Below, piece after piece: positions 54,864-63,725 of a stretch of 64,000 bases of DNA. The stretch is taken from contig HF995228.1 in NCBI GenBank assembly GCA_000432915.1, forward strand, positions 10,844 through 74,843, in the 5' to 3' direction. Each line of letters opens with the position of its first letter. The first letter of the stretch is position 1. The stretch is from Firmicutes bacterium CAG:194 (lineage in GTDB: Bacteria; Bacillota; Clostridia; Lachnospirales; Lachnospiraceae). The position numbers were made by a program, and so were the translations under genes. Under the pieces are notes generated by a model. That model did no database searches and had not been told where the DNA came from. It saw only the letters and a list, made by a program, of their open reading frames with translations.

Positions 54864-55949
54864 TTAGTTTCCGTATTTCTCCACCTGTTCTTTGATCAGT
54901 GCTTTGTCTTCAAAGTAATTGATCTTCATGGAACGTCTTACCTCGGCAAGTGTCTCGGCAGCAACCTTTTCTGCCTTTTCACTGCCTTCTTTTAAGATAT
55001 CAAATACAGTCGGGATGTCCTTCTCCCACTGCATACGTCTCTCACGGATCGGTGCCAGCTCAGCCTGCATTACGTTGTTCAGGAATTTCTTTACCTTCAC
55101 ATCACCAAGTCCGCCTCTTGTATAATGCGCCTTCAGTTCATCCAGATTCGCATAATCCGGTAAGAATTCAGCAAAGTATTCGTCCTTACAAAAAGCATCC
55201 AGATAAATAAATACCGGATTGCCCTCTACCCTACCCGGATCCTCTACACGCAGATGATTCGGATCGGTAAACATGGACATAACCTTTTTCTTGACATCTG
55301 CCTCTGTATCGGAAAGGTAGATACAGTTGCCGAGTGACTTGCTCATCTTTGCCTTACCATCAATACCTGGAAGTCGCATACATGCCTGATTATCCGGCAG
55401 CATGATCTTCGGATCTACCAGTGTTTCGCCGTATACTGCATTAAATTTATGTACGATCTCTTTTGTCTGCTCCAGCATCGGCATCTGATCTTCTCCGACC
55501 GGAACAACCGTTGCTTTAAATGCTGTAATATCTGCCGCCTGACTGATCGGATACGTAAAGAATCCGACCGGAATGCTGGCTTCAAAATTACGCATCTGGA
55601 TCTCTGCCTTTACAGTAGGATTTCTCTGCAGTCTGGAAACGGTAACCAGATTCATATAGTAGAAGGATAACTCCGTCAGCTCCGGAACCATAGACTGGAT
55701 AAATAACGTAGAAACCTTCGGGTCCAGTCCGCATGCAAGATAGTCAAGCGCAACTTCTACGATATTCTGTCTGACCTTCTCCGGGTTGTCCGCATTATCG
55801 GTCAGTGCCTGTGCATCTGCGATCATAATATAAATATCATCATAGTTTCCTGTATTCTGCAGCTCTACACGTCTGCGCAGTGAACCGACATAATGTCCGA
55901 CATGCAGCTTTCCTGTTGGTCTGTCACCTGTTAAAATTACATTTCTCAT
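54864..55949 (-). CDS. trpS: Tryptophanyl-tRNA synthetase
   Basis: Charges tRNA-Trp. 361 residues, slightly longer than B. subtilis TrpS, with the class I signatures TGKLHVGHYVGSL (HIGH-like) and AKMSKSLGN (KMSKS). No T-box leader is visible in the 72 bases upstream. It may be the last gene of a unit starting with the racemase gene. Confidence 0.95.
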   Translation of the reverse strand: MRNVILTGDRPTGKLHVGHYVGSLRRRVELQNTGNYDDIYIMIADAQALTDNADNPEKVRQNIVEVALDYLACGLDPKVSTLFIQSMVPELTELSFYYMNLVTVSRLQRNPTVKAEIQMRNFEASIPVGFFTYPISQAADITAFKATVVPVGEDQMPMLEQTKEIVHKFNAVYGETLVDPKIMLPDNQACMRLPGIDGKAKMSKSLGNCIYLSDTEADVKKKVMSMFTDPNHLRVEDPGRVEGNPVFIYLDAFCKDEYFAEFLPDYANLDELKAHYTRGGLGDVKVKKFLNNVMQAELAPIRERRMQWEKDIPTVFDILKEGSEKAEKVAAETLAEVRRSMKINYFEDKALIKEQVEKYGN

Positions 55950-56021
55950 TGTTTTTTACTGTCCCTTTCAAGCTTTTCTTCAATACCTTTATTATAACAG
56001 AGCACACCTATAAATCAACAA

Positions 56022-56636
56022 CTATCTCTCTGTATAAAAAAGCCGGTCAAAATCTACGATCCTGCTCTTTTTGTTTATTACTTCCACGGTTGTCACCGCA
56101 CAATTTTTCGGAACACCGCCGCGCCAGATATCCGTTTTATCTGCAAAGAAATTACATAAAAAACAACGACCCGCCGCTCCGTGTGTGGAGACCAGGATAT
56201 GCTTATCCTGATATGCCGGATCTGCCAGAAGCGACTGATAAAAGTCTGCCGTCCTTTGGATCACCTGCGAAACCGACTCCCCATGCGGTGGTACCTCGCA
56301 GTATAACGGATTCTCATAAAACTGCTTCTTATAATCCGCCGGCAGAATGGTACTGTCGATCAGCGACTCTCCTTCCCAGTCTCCAAATGAGATCTCCTGG
56401 ATCCGTTCATCTGTCAGAATAGGAATATTTCTGCCTTCCGTTATACATTCAGCTGTCTGCAACGCTCTTTGCAAAGGGCTTGAGATCACCAGATCGATCG
56501 GTATATCCTTCATACCGATCCCAGTTTCCTTTGCCAGCCTGATGCCCTCCTCTGCCAGCGGGATATCGGTCTGTCCCTGCAGCCGTCTTACTTTATTCCA
56601 TGCGGTTTCCCCATGCCTTATCACATATAAGATCAT
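56022..56636 (-). CDS. Histidine phosphatase-family protein
   Basis: 204 residues. Catalytic RHGETAWN, second His in STHGAAGRCF, and the YENPLY-like Glu region. Phosphoglycerate-mutase fold, probably a phosphatase; substrate unclear. Its start overlaps the LysR stop (ATGA), so translation is coupled. Confidence 0.88.
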   Translation of the reverse strand: MILYVIRHGETAWNKVRRLQGQTDIPLAEEGIRLAKETGIGMKDIPIDLVISSPLQRALQTAECITEGRNIPILTDERIQEISFGDWEGESLIDSTILPADYKKQFYENPLYCEVPPHGESVSQVIQRTADFYQSLLADPAYQDKHILVSTHGAAGRCFLCNFFADKTDIWRGGVPKNCAVTTVEVINKKSRIVDFDRLFYTER

Positions 56637-57550
56637 TTTTCCGTTTCCTCGTATGCTTTATATTTTTTCAACTCTGCAATATACTTCTCACCGAGCACAG
56701 TCAGTGGCATATTTTTCTTCTTAATATATCCGATTTCCATCTTCTCATCGGTATCAAACGGAACCGCCACATATTCATCTCCATTTAATTCATTACAGAT
56801 AATACCGGAGCATAATGTATATCCATTCAGTCCGATCATCAGATTCAGCATCGTTGCACGATCATCCGCCTTAATACTCTGTCTGTATTCATGCGTGGAA
56901 AATACTTCTTCTGCCAGATAAAAGGAATTATTGTCTCCCTGCCCGAATGCCAGATTCGGATAGGGGCGCAGATCCTCAAATGTGATCTTCTCCTTTCCCG
57001 CCAGCGGATGTGAGCTTGCCATAAATACATAAATATCACAGGAGAACAACGGCTTAAACTCCAGTGCATTTTCCCGGAAGATCTTGGAAAGTGCTTCGCG
57101 GTTAAATTCATTCCGATACAAAACGCCGATCTCACTGTGCTGCTTTTTGACATTTTCGATTACTTCATAGGTCTTTGTCTCATGCACGGAAAATTCATAG
57201 TCATCCATTTCCAGTTCCTTTGCCACCTTGATAAACGCCTGCACGGCAAAGGTATAATGCTGCATGGAAACACTGAATTTCTGTTTCTGCATTTTCTTTT
57301 CGATAAATTTTTCTTCCATCAGACGATACTGCTCGATCATCTGTCTGGCATATCCTAAGAAATCCTCTCCCTCTGCGGTGATCACAATACCACGGCTGGA
57401 ACGCTGGAACAGCGGAAAACCGATCTCCTCTTCCAGATCACGGATCGTCACGGACAGACTCGGCTGCGAGATAAAAAGCTCTGCTGCCGCCTTATTCATG
57501 GATTTATTTTTTGCAATGCAAACTGCATAGCGAAGCTGTTGAAGTGTCAT
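56633..57550 (-). CDS. LysR-family transcriptional regulator
   Basis: 305 residues. N-terminal HTH (MNKAAAELFISQPSLSVTIR, then DLEEEIGFPLFQRS) and a substrate-binding domain of the LysR kind. It lies 37 bases after the ZIP transporter gene and overlaps the phosphatase gene. It may control the racemase-ZIP pair, though LysR genes are usually divergent from their targets. Confidence 0.9.
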   Translation of the reverse strand: MTLQQLRYAVCIAKNKSMNKAAAELFISQPSLSVTIRDLEEEIGFPLFQRSSRGIVITAEGEDFLGYARQMIEQYRLMEEKFIEKKMQKQKFSVSMQHYTFAVQAFIKVAKELEMDDYEFSVHETKTYEVIENVKKQHSEIGVLYRNEFNREALSKIFRENALEFKPLFSCDIYVFMASSHPLAGKEKITFEDLRPYPNLAFGQGDNNSFYLAEEVFSTHEYRQSIKADDRATMLNLMIGLNGYTLCSGIICNELNGDEYVAVPFDTDEKMEIGYIKKKNMPLTVLGEKYIAELKKYKAYEETEK

Positions 57551-57587
57551 ATGTCATTTCCCTTTGTGTTATGTAAACTATTATGAA

Positions 57588-58370
57588 TTACCCCAGTGCA
57601 ACATCCAGTGCCATCATCAGCGTAAAACCGACTGCAAATACAATGGTTCCGATGTTAGAATGGTTACCCTCTGACATTTCCGGTATCAGTTCCTCTACGA
57701 CAACATACATCATGGCTCCTGCCGCAAAGCTTAAAAGATATGGAAGAACCGGTAAAATAAAAGATGCCGCCAGGATCGTAAGGAGTGCACCGATCGGTTC
57801 TACCAGACCGGATAACGAGCCGTAAACAAATGCCTTTGTCTTACTCATGCCCTGGCCGCGCAGTGGCATGGAAATGATCGCGCCCTCCGGGAAATTCTGG
57901 ATTGCAATACCGATGGCAAGAGCCAGTGCACCTGCTGCAGTGATCGTACTGTTGCCTGCCATATAGCCTGCAAATACAACGCCGACCGCCATCCCCTCCG
58001 GGATGTTGTGCAGCGTTACCGCCAGAAGCAGCATGGTCGATTTCTGCCATGACTTCTTCGGACCTTCTGCTTCTTCACTCTTCATATGCAGATGCGGGAT
58101 CACATGATCCAGCAAAAGTAAAAACAAAATGCCGACCCAGAACCCGGCTACTGCGGGGACAAATGACCATTTTCCCATTGCCGCCGACTGTTCCATGGCC
58201 GGGATCAGCAGACTCCAGATGCTTGCTGCCACCATGACACCTGCTGCAAAGCCCGTCAGGGCTCTCTGCACAAGATCTCCGATATTTTTTCGTAAAAAGA
58301 AAACACAGGCAGAACCAAGTACCGTTCCAAGAAACGGTATCAGGACGCCTCTTATAATCTCAATATTCAT
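57588..58370 (-). CDS. ZIP-family metal transporter
   Basis: 260 residues with eight hydrophobic helices. TM4/TM5 metal sites are HNIPEGMAVG and NFPEGAII; a His-rich stretch DHVIPHLH lies in the loop before. ZIP proteins (ZupT-like) bring in zinc, iron or manganese. Only 11 bases separate it from the racemase upstream, with AGGAGG before the ATG. Confidence 0.9.
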   Translation of the reverse strand: MNIEIIRGVLIPFLGTVLGSACVFFLRKNIGDLVQRALTGFAAGVMVAASIWSLLIPAMEQSAAMGKWSFVPAVAGFWVGILFLLLLDHVIPHLHMKSEEAEGPKKSWQKSTMLLLAVTLHNIPEGMAVGVVFAGYMAGNSTITAAGALALAIGIAIQNFPEGAIISMPLRGQGMSKTKAFVYGSLSGLVEPIGALLTILAASFILPVLPYLLSFAAGAMMYVVVEELIPEMSEGNHSNIGTIVFAVGFTLMMALDVALG

Positions 58371-58381
58371 CTTTCCTCCTG

Positions 58382-59191
58382 CTAACTGCCGATTTCCATT
58401 GCGATCTCACCGCCAATGGAAACCGTGCCATCTATGAAAGCCGCTGTGACCTTCCCATGCGAGAATGTAACGGATGCCGTAATACAGCCGCCGGGCTGCT
58501 GTATGTCATAGGTGCATGTTTCCTGCTCTGCTGCGGTCTGTTCACACTGCTGTTGTGCCAGATAGGAAGCTGCTGCCACACTGCCTGAACCGCAGCTGTT
58601 TTCATAAACAAGACTATCCGTGGCACGGACGTGTACTGCCGGTGTCATTCTATATCCTTCCGCAGTTTTTTCCAGATACATGACGCCCGCGGCTTCTGCA
58701 TCATATTTCTGATACAAAAGAGAAAGCATTTTTTTCAGATCGTCCGGCTCCGGCATTTTCTTTTCTGTGATCAGATGTACAATTCCTTCAAATACAACAA
58801 CCGGATAACTGCCAAGTCCTACAGAAAGCTCATCGATCTTAAGCGGACATGGCATCTGTGCTTTTGCACTGCCCCTTGCCGGGTCAGTTTCAATCCGCAT
58901 GGGAGCACTGTTTCCGCTAATCTCGATCACTGCTTCCTGCCTGCGCATTTTTTTTGCTATATACTTTCCAAAGCTGCGCGCTGCATTTCCGCAGAATTCA
59001 CCACCCATCATCTGAAGACGCGCCTCGCCTCCTACCTTAGGCTCTGTTATAAATCCTACCTGTTCTACCTTCCACTGCGGATCCTGCATGATCGCTGCAG
59101 CCACCGATCGGTAGTCGTCATCTGCCACACCATCCTTTACGATTGCTGTGATATTTCCCGCCGGGTCCGCAATCACAAAATGAATTTCCAT
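58382..59191 (-). CDS. DapF/CntK-like amino-acid racemase
   Basis: 269 residues from the ATG at 59191; a longer start would use codons inside repeat A. The two catalytic Cys are in MMGGEFCGNAARSFG and YENSCGSGSVAAASY. EQVGFI near the start and QQPGGCI near the end are, from memory, shared with CntK (histidine racemase of staphylopine synthesis) more than with housekeeping DapF. No nicotianamine-synthase-like or opine-dehydrogenase gene is here. The next gene is a ZIP metal transporter. Candidate products: D-histidine or another D-amino acid; diaminopimelate remains possible. Confidence 0.75.
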   Translation of the reverse strand: MEIHFVIADPAGNITAIVKDGVADDDYRSVAAAIMQDPQWKVEQVGFITEPKVGGEARLQMMGGEFCGNAARSFGKYIAKKMRRQEAVIEISGNSAPMRIETDPARGSAKAQMPCPLKIDELSVGLGSYPVVVFEGIVHLITEKKMPEPDDLKKMLSLLYQKYDAEAAGVMYLEKTAEGYRMTPAVHVRATDSLVYENSCGSGSVAAASYLAQQQCEQTAAEQETCTYDIQQPGGCITASVTFSHGKVTAAFIDGTVSIGGEIAMEIGS

Positions 59192-59216
59192 TTTTTTCTC
59201 CCTGTCACTTTGATCA

Positions 59217-59287
59217 AGACGAGCTGCGCTCTGCAAATCCCGCTCTGATCAGCGGTTGTCAAATGCGTATATTTTCCTCGTCGCCAT
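59217..59287. repeat. Repeat A copy 2
   Basis: Same order as the 54728-54805 copy (GACGAG...CTCGTCGCCAT), with a few base changes and a deletion that removes the inner hairpin. It is followed directly by modules Y and X. Confidence 0.6.
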
Positions 59288-59288
59288 C

Positions 59289-59408
59289 ACTCAAAAATCC
59301 TGCCGGCCTCGCCGTCAGTCGTGCTTCGCACTTTACGATTTTTTCGTTGTACGTTCGGTCAAAATCAAATACAAGCTTCGCTTGTGCTTGATTTTGTTCC
59401 TCACTACA
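59289..59408. repeat. Multi-hairpin repeat, copy 2
   Basis: Module Y: outer stem AAAAATC/GATTTTT (59293-59343) with inner GTGC-TTC-GCAC. Module X: TTCGTTGTACGTTCGG, then outer stem CAAAATCAA/TTGATTTTG and inner ACAAGC-TTC-GCTTGT. Both outer stems differ in sequence from the other copies yet still pair. Confidence 0.75.
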
Positions 59409-59412
59409 AAAA

Positions 59413-59436
59413 GAGAGAGCAGACCTCTGCTCTCTC
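59413..59436 (-). terminator. Terminator of the amino-acid-binding protein gene
   Basis: GAGAGAGCAGA and TCTGCTCTCTC form an 11-bp stem, with TTTTT on the minus-strand side. Confidence 0.85.
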
Positions 59437-59449
59437 CGGGTTTTATTAC

Positions 59450-60388
59450 TTATTTACCAAGGCAAACCATTGCCGGCAGATTGTAGTCTTCGTAATTTGC
59501 TACGATCTTGTCAAATGTACCGTCAGAAACCATCTCATTGAGTGTATTCTGTACCTGATCGCGAAGCTCTGTATTGCCCTTCTTAAAGCCGATCGCATAC
59601 TGCTCTGTAGAAATTGGTGTATCAAGCTGGCGGAACATATCGCCTCTTGAGCTGATCTGATACTGTGCTACACCGATATCAACAGCAATGGCATCGATAG
59701 AACCTGCTTCCAGATTCATGAATGCGCTGTTGTAGTCAGCTACCTGCTGCAGATCTGCAAAAGTTGCTGCCAGTGCAATATTGTCTTTGTTATCTTCACT
59801 GTCATCTGTCAGTGCTGTCAGTGCGGAAGAATCAGCCTGTGTTGCCACTACCTTACCGGCCAGATCTTCTAAAGACTGGATATCGGAATCTGCCGCAACA
59901 ACTACAACGATACTGTTGTCTACATATGGCTCACTGAATGTATAATCATCCTCTCTGCCCGTCATGGTAAAACCATTCCAGATACAGTCGATAGAACCTG
60001 CATTCAGTTCCATATCCTTTGCATCCCAGTCGATCGGCTGCTTTACAAGTTCCCAACCGTTACGGTCGCAGACTTCCTGTGCCAGATCAAGGTCAAATCC
60101 GACATATTCACCGTTTTCATCCATATAACCATATGGCGGGTATTCTGCATCAAATCCGACAATAAGCTGTGTTCTGTCGCCTGCTGCTGTTTCATCTGCT
60201 GCGTCTGTTGCTTCATCTGCTGCGTCTGTTGCTTCATCACTTGCTGCTGCATCTGTTGCCTCATCTGTAACGGCATCTGTTGCTGCTGCATCACTTGCTG
60301 TGTCCTCTGCGCTGCTGCCACATCCAATCATGCTCATGGCAAGAACGGCTGACAGGATCACTGCTGTCACCTTACTGCTTTTTTTCAT
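59450..60388 (-). CDS. Orphan amino-acid ABC substrate-binding lipoprotein
   Basis: 312 residues. Lipobox SMIGCGSS after a short signal helix; then a 50-residue linker of TDA/DEA repeats; then the SBP_bac_3 fold (VGFDAEYPPYGYMDENGEYV, GFDLDLAQEV). It should bind a polar amino acid and hand it to a permease. No permease or ATPase gene is adjacent. The linker contains an exact 21-bp tandem duplication (around 60190-60237). A promoter TTGAAA-17-TATAAT lies 60495-60467. Confidence 0.88.
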   Translation of the reverse strand: MKKSSKVTAVILSAVLAMSMIGCGSSAEDTASDAAATDAVTDEATDAAASDEATDAADEATDAADETAAGDRTQLIVGFDAEYPPYGYMDENGEYVGFDLDLAQEVCDRNGWELVKQPIDWDAKDMELNAGSIDCIWNGFTMTGREDDYTFSEPYVDNSIVVVVAADSDIQSLEDLAGKVVATQADSSALTALTDDSEDNKDNIALAATFADLQQVADYNSAFMNLEAGSIDAIAVDIGVAQYQISSRGDMFRQLDTPISTEQYAIGFKKGNTELRDQVQNTLNEMVSDGTFDKIVANYEDYNLPAMVCLGK

Positions 60389-60466
60389 CTTTTCTCCTCC
60401 TCTGGTATGTTACATACCTGTTAGCTATCTACAGATTTTACTCTGTAACATCGTATAACAAGCCAC

Positions 60467-60495
60467 ATTATACCATTGAGGTGTCTTTTTTTCAA
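60467..60495 (-). promoter_or_regulatory. Promoter of the amino-acid-binding protein gene
   Basis: On the minus strand TTGAAA (60495-60490), a 17-base spacer, and a perfect TATAAT (60472-60467). The -35 overlaps the copA stop. Confidence 0.65.
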
Positions 60496-63125
60496 CTCTT
60501 ATGAAACAGTGAAAATCCCTTTTTCTCTTCTGCCTCCCCGGTTGTAATGCCAAGCACCTTGTATCCGGTTGCTTCAATGGCTGCTTTTACCTTCTCTTCA
60601 TCAACCGGCTGCTCTGTCAGAATTTCTGTTGTACCTTTCTTATGAGAGGAAGATACTTTCTTTACCTCGATTGCATTTCTGACTGCGTCATTGACATGGC
60701 TTTCACACATACCACACATCATACCGTCTACTTTTACTGTTGTTTTGATCATATTCTCGTCTCCTTCTAATGTTTCATCCTGCACAGATTCCATGTCTGT
60801 CTGTGCTTCTTTTACCTGCGCTCCGTTCTTTTTTACAGAGGCTGATTTATGAGTTACTTTTTTATCTTTAGACGCATCGTACATCCGAAACAGGTTCAGA
60901 CGAAGTGCGTTAGATACAACACAAAAACTTGACAGGCTCATTGCAAGCGCACCGAACATCGGATTTAATTTCCATCCAAACAGCGGGATCCAGACACCCG
61001 CAGCCAGCGGAATACCGATCACATTATAGAAAAATGCCCAGAACAGATTTTCATGGATATTTTTCAGCGTTGCACGGCTTAACCGGATCGCCGCGGGGAT
61101 ATCAGAAAGGCGGCTCTTCATCAGTACGATATCCGCCGCATCCATGGCGATATCAGCGCCTGCCCCAATGGCAATACCGATGTCTGCACGAGTCAGCGCA
61201 GGTGCATCATTGATACCGTCACCGACCATGATCGTCTTGCCCTGCTGCTTCAGGGAACCGATCACCTGCTCCTTGCCATCCGGAAGAACACCTGCGATCA
61301 CTTCATCCACACCTGCCTGTTTACCGATCGCACGGGCTGTCTGCTCGTTGTCTCCGGTTAACATAACAACTTTTATGCCCATATTCTGTAATTCTGCGAT
61401 TGCCTGTGGGCTGTCCTCCTTGATCACATCCGACACAGCGATCATACCCAGAAGCTTTCCGTCTCTGACAAACAAAAGAGGTGTTTTCCCCTGCTTTGCA
61501 AGCTGCTCTGCCTGCTGTTGCATCTTCTCCCCGTTTTCCTCAATTTTTTCTCTGATAAAAGTATAACTGCCACCGAGCAGACTGCTGCCTTCTGTCTTGC
61601 CGCTCAGTCCGTTGCCCGGAAGTGCGGTAAAATCTGTGATCATCCGTGGTTTCAGTTCTCTGCTCTGTGCCTCCTCCAGCACGGCTTTGGCAAGCGGATG
61701 CTCACTTTTCTGCTCCAGTGTATATGCCATGGTAAGTAATTCTTCTTCCGAAATACCTTCTGCCGGAAGCACATCCGTTACCTTTGGCTCACCGCGTGTG
61801 ATCGTACCTGTTTTATCCAGTGCAACGATCCGGGTTTTTCCTGTTTCTTCCAATGAGACGGCTGTTTTAAATAAAATACCGTTTTTTGCTCCCATACCGT
61901 TGCCTACCATGATCGCAACCGGTGTTGCCAGTCCGAGTGCACATGGACAGCTGATGACCAGAACGGAAATACCTCTTGCCAGTGCATAGGCAAAATTCTG
62001 TCCTGCCAGAAGCCATACCAGTGTAGTGATCACTGCGATCGTGATAACGACCGGTACAAAAACACCGGATACCTTATCTGCGACCTTAGCGATCGGTGCT
62101 TTTGTTGCAGATGCATCTTCCACAAGCTTGATGATCTGGGAAAGTGTAGTATCCTCACCGACTCTCGTTGCTTTGCAGCGCAGAAACCCCGACTGATTGA
62201 TCGTAGCAGAACGTACCATATCTCCTTCTGCCTTATCGACCGGAATACTTTCGCCTGTGATGGCAGCTTCGTTAACTGCACTGTTTCCTTCTATGACCTG
62301 TCCGTCTACCGGAATGTTTTCTCCAGGTCTGACAACAAAAATATCACCTTTTTGTACTTCATCAATGGATACGGTAACTTCTTTTCCGTCTCTTTCAACC
62401 ACTGCTGTTTTCGGGGCAAGAGAGATCAATGACTTTAAAGCATCTGTTGTTTTTCCCTTGGATCTTGCCTCCAACATTTTGCCTACTGTGATCAATGTCA
62501 GGATCATCGCTGCCGATTCAAAGTAAAACTCCATCATATATTCCATGACAAGCTCTGCATTCCCGTCTGTCTGTGCCCTTGTCATGGCAAGCAGTGCATA
62601 AACACTCCAGACAAACGATGCCATGGAGCCCATGGCTACCAGCGTGTCCATATTCGGTGATCTGTGCCACAGTGCTTTGAATCCGCTGATAAAAAACTGC
62701 TGGTTGATCACCATGATAATAGCTGCCAGTATCATCTGTACCAGCCCCATTCCCACATGGTTATCCGTAAACCACGCAGGCAGCGGCCAGCCCCACATCA
62801 TATGTCCCATGGAAAAATACATGAGCACGATCAAAAATACGACCGATGCGATCAGACGTTTTTTTAACAGCGGTGTCTGTGTATCCTCCAGTCCTGTCTC
62901 TGCTTCCTTATTCTCTTCCTTTGCATTCTTTAATGAGGCTCCATAGCCTGCTGCTTTAACTGCCTCTATGACCGCACTGCTTTCCGCCGTTCCTTCCACA
63001 CCCATGGAATTGGTCAGCAGACTGACAGAGCAGGACGTTACGCCCTTCACTTTGGTAACTGCTTTTTCTACCCTGGCACTGCAGGCTGCGCAGTTCATAC
63101 CTGTTACATGATATTGTTCCATCAT
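60492..63125 (-). CDS. copA: Copper-exporting P1B ATPase with fused CopZ-like tail
   Basis: 877 residues. N-terminal HMA domain (GMNCAACSARVE), eight helices, CPC motif (SCPCALGLATPV), DKTGTIT and GDGINDAPALTRADIG. Unusually, a second HMA domain (MMCGMCESHV) forms the last 86 residues. An AAGGAG with an ATG at 60752 stands in frame in front of it, so a separate CopZ-like chaperone may also be made. It follows csoR by 23 bases and is under the copper-responsive promoter at 63726-63754. Confidence 0.93.
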   Translation of the reverse strand: MMEQYHVTGMNCAACSARVEKAVTKVKGVTSCSVSLLTNSMGVEGTAESSAVIEAVKAAGYGASLKNAKEENKEAETGLEDTQTPLLKKRLIASVVFLIVLMYFSMGHMMWGWPLPAWFTDNHVGMGLVQMILAAIIMVINQQFFISGFKALWHRSPNMDTLVAMGSMASFVWSVYALLAMTRAQTDGNAELVMEYMMEFYFESAAMILTLITVGKMLEARSKGKTTDALKSLISLAPKTAVVERDGKEVTVSIDEVQKGDIFVVRPGENIPVDGQVIEGNSAVNEAAITGESIPVDKAEGDMVRSATINQSGFLRCKATRVGEDTTLSQIIKLVEDASATKAPIAKVADKVSGVFVPVVITIAVITTLVWLLAGQNFAYALARGISVLVISCPCALGLATPVAIMVGNGMGAKNGILFKTAVSLEETGKTRIVALDKTGTITRGEPKVTDVLPAEGISEEELLTMAYTLEQKSEHPLAKAVLEEAQSRELKPRMITDFTALPGNGLSGKTEGSSLLGGSYTFIREKIEENGEKMQQQAEQLAKQGKTPLLFVRDGKLLGMIAVSDVIKEDSPQAIAELQNMGIKVVMLTGDNEQTARAIGKQAGVDEVIAGVLPDGKEQVIGSLKQQGKTIMVGDGINDAPALTRADIGIAIGAGADIAMDAADIVLMKSRLSDIPAAIRLSRATLKNIHENLFWAFFYNVIGIPLAAGVWIPLFGWKLNPMFGALAMSLSSFCVVSNALRLNLFRMYDASKDKKVTHKSASVKKNGAQVKEAQTDMESVQDETLEGDENMIKTTVKVDGMMCGMCESHVNDAVRNAIEVKKVSSSHKKGTTEILTEQPVDEEKVKAAIEATGYKVLGITTGEAEEKKGFSLFHKS
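60752..60766 (-). promoter_or_regulatory. Internal ribosome site and start inside copA
   Basis: AAGGAG lies seven to nine bases before ATG (60752-60750) in the copA frame, at the exact beginning of the C-terminal HMA domain. Initiation here would give an 86-residue free copper chaperone. Confidence 0.45.
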
Positions 63126-63148
63126 TTCCCACTCTTTCTGTATCTTTA

Positions 63149-63478
63149 TTATTTCATAAGTTTCTGCAGGGTATTCATCAGCTCATCCACAACCTCTGTC
63201 TTTCCTTCCTGAATATCCCTTACCACACAGGAATGGATATGGCTCGATAATAGTTCTTTATTAAAAGCATTCATGGCTGCACTGACCGCTGAGGACTGCA
63301 CTAAAATATCGTTACAGTAAGCATCGTTTTCCAGCATTTTCTGAATTCCTCTGATCTGTCCTTCAATGCGGTTTAAGCGGTTCATCAGCTTTTTCTTTTC
63401 TTCCGCCTCTCGCGCGGTCTTCCGCTGGCAGCAGCATGGCATTTCTTTGCATTCCGATTCTTTTTTAGTATCTTTCAT
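63149..63478 (-). CDS. csoR: CsoR-family copper-sensing repressor
   Basis: 109 residues. Copper ligands in the usual order: Cys in AYCNDIL, His in SSHIHSC and Cys in the same segment. An extra N-terminal CKEMPCCCQ cluster precedes the fold. It represses copA when no copper is bound; its operator overlaps the promoter at 63726-63754. The leader between that promoter and this gene is about 240 bases of repeat modules. Confidence 0.93.
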   Translation of the reverse strand: MKDTKKESECKEMPCCCQRKTAREAEEKKKLMNRLNRIEGQIRGIQKMLENDAYCNDILVQSSAVSAAMNAFNKELLSSHIHSCVVRDIQEGKTEVVDELMNTLQKLMK

Positions 63479-63499
63479 CTGCCTTTTCTATTTCCTTTC

Positions 63500-63725
63500 T
63501 TCGTTATACGTTCGGGTGAAACCTTCTATCACCTGCTACGCAGGTTATTTCGCCGTACATTTGCTACGCAAATATACGACAATGCTTGGTTTCCTTCCCT
63601 ATATACTCAGAAATCATGCTGCTATCGCAGCATCCGCATCGCTATCGCGCCGCTTTCGATTTCTTCGTTATACGTTCGGGTGAAACCAAATGCCAGCTTC
63701 GCTGTCGCTTGGTTTCCCTCCTCAC
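63500..63725. repeat. Multi-hairpin repeat, copy 3 (X-Y-X), within the csoR leader
   Basis: Two 24-bp identical runs (63500-63523 and 63664-63687) open two X modules. The first X has inner hairpins ACCTGC-TAC-GCAGGT and CGTA/TACG around ATTTGC-TAC-GCAAAT. The Y module has outer stem AGAAATC/GATTTCT with inner GCTGC-TATC-GCAGC. The second X has GAAACCAA/TTGGTTTC and inner CAGC-TTC-GCTG. Confidence 0.8.

Noticed and set aside
55950..56021. T-box leader before trpS
   Set aside because: Only about 70 bases and no T-box sequence or terminator pair.
60492..63125. Programmed frameshift in copA as in E. coli
   Set aside because: I saw no clear slippery site; the internal start is the better supported alternative.
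63500..63725. CRISPR array
   Set aside because: The 24-bp repeat occurs only twice, spacers are palindromic, and no cas genes are present.
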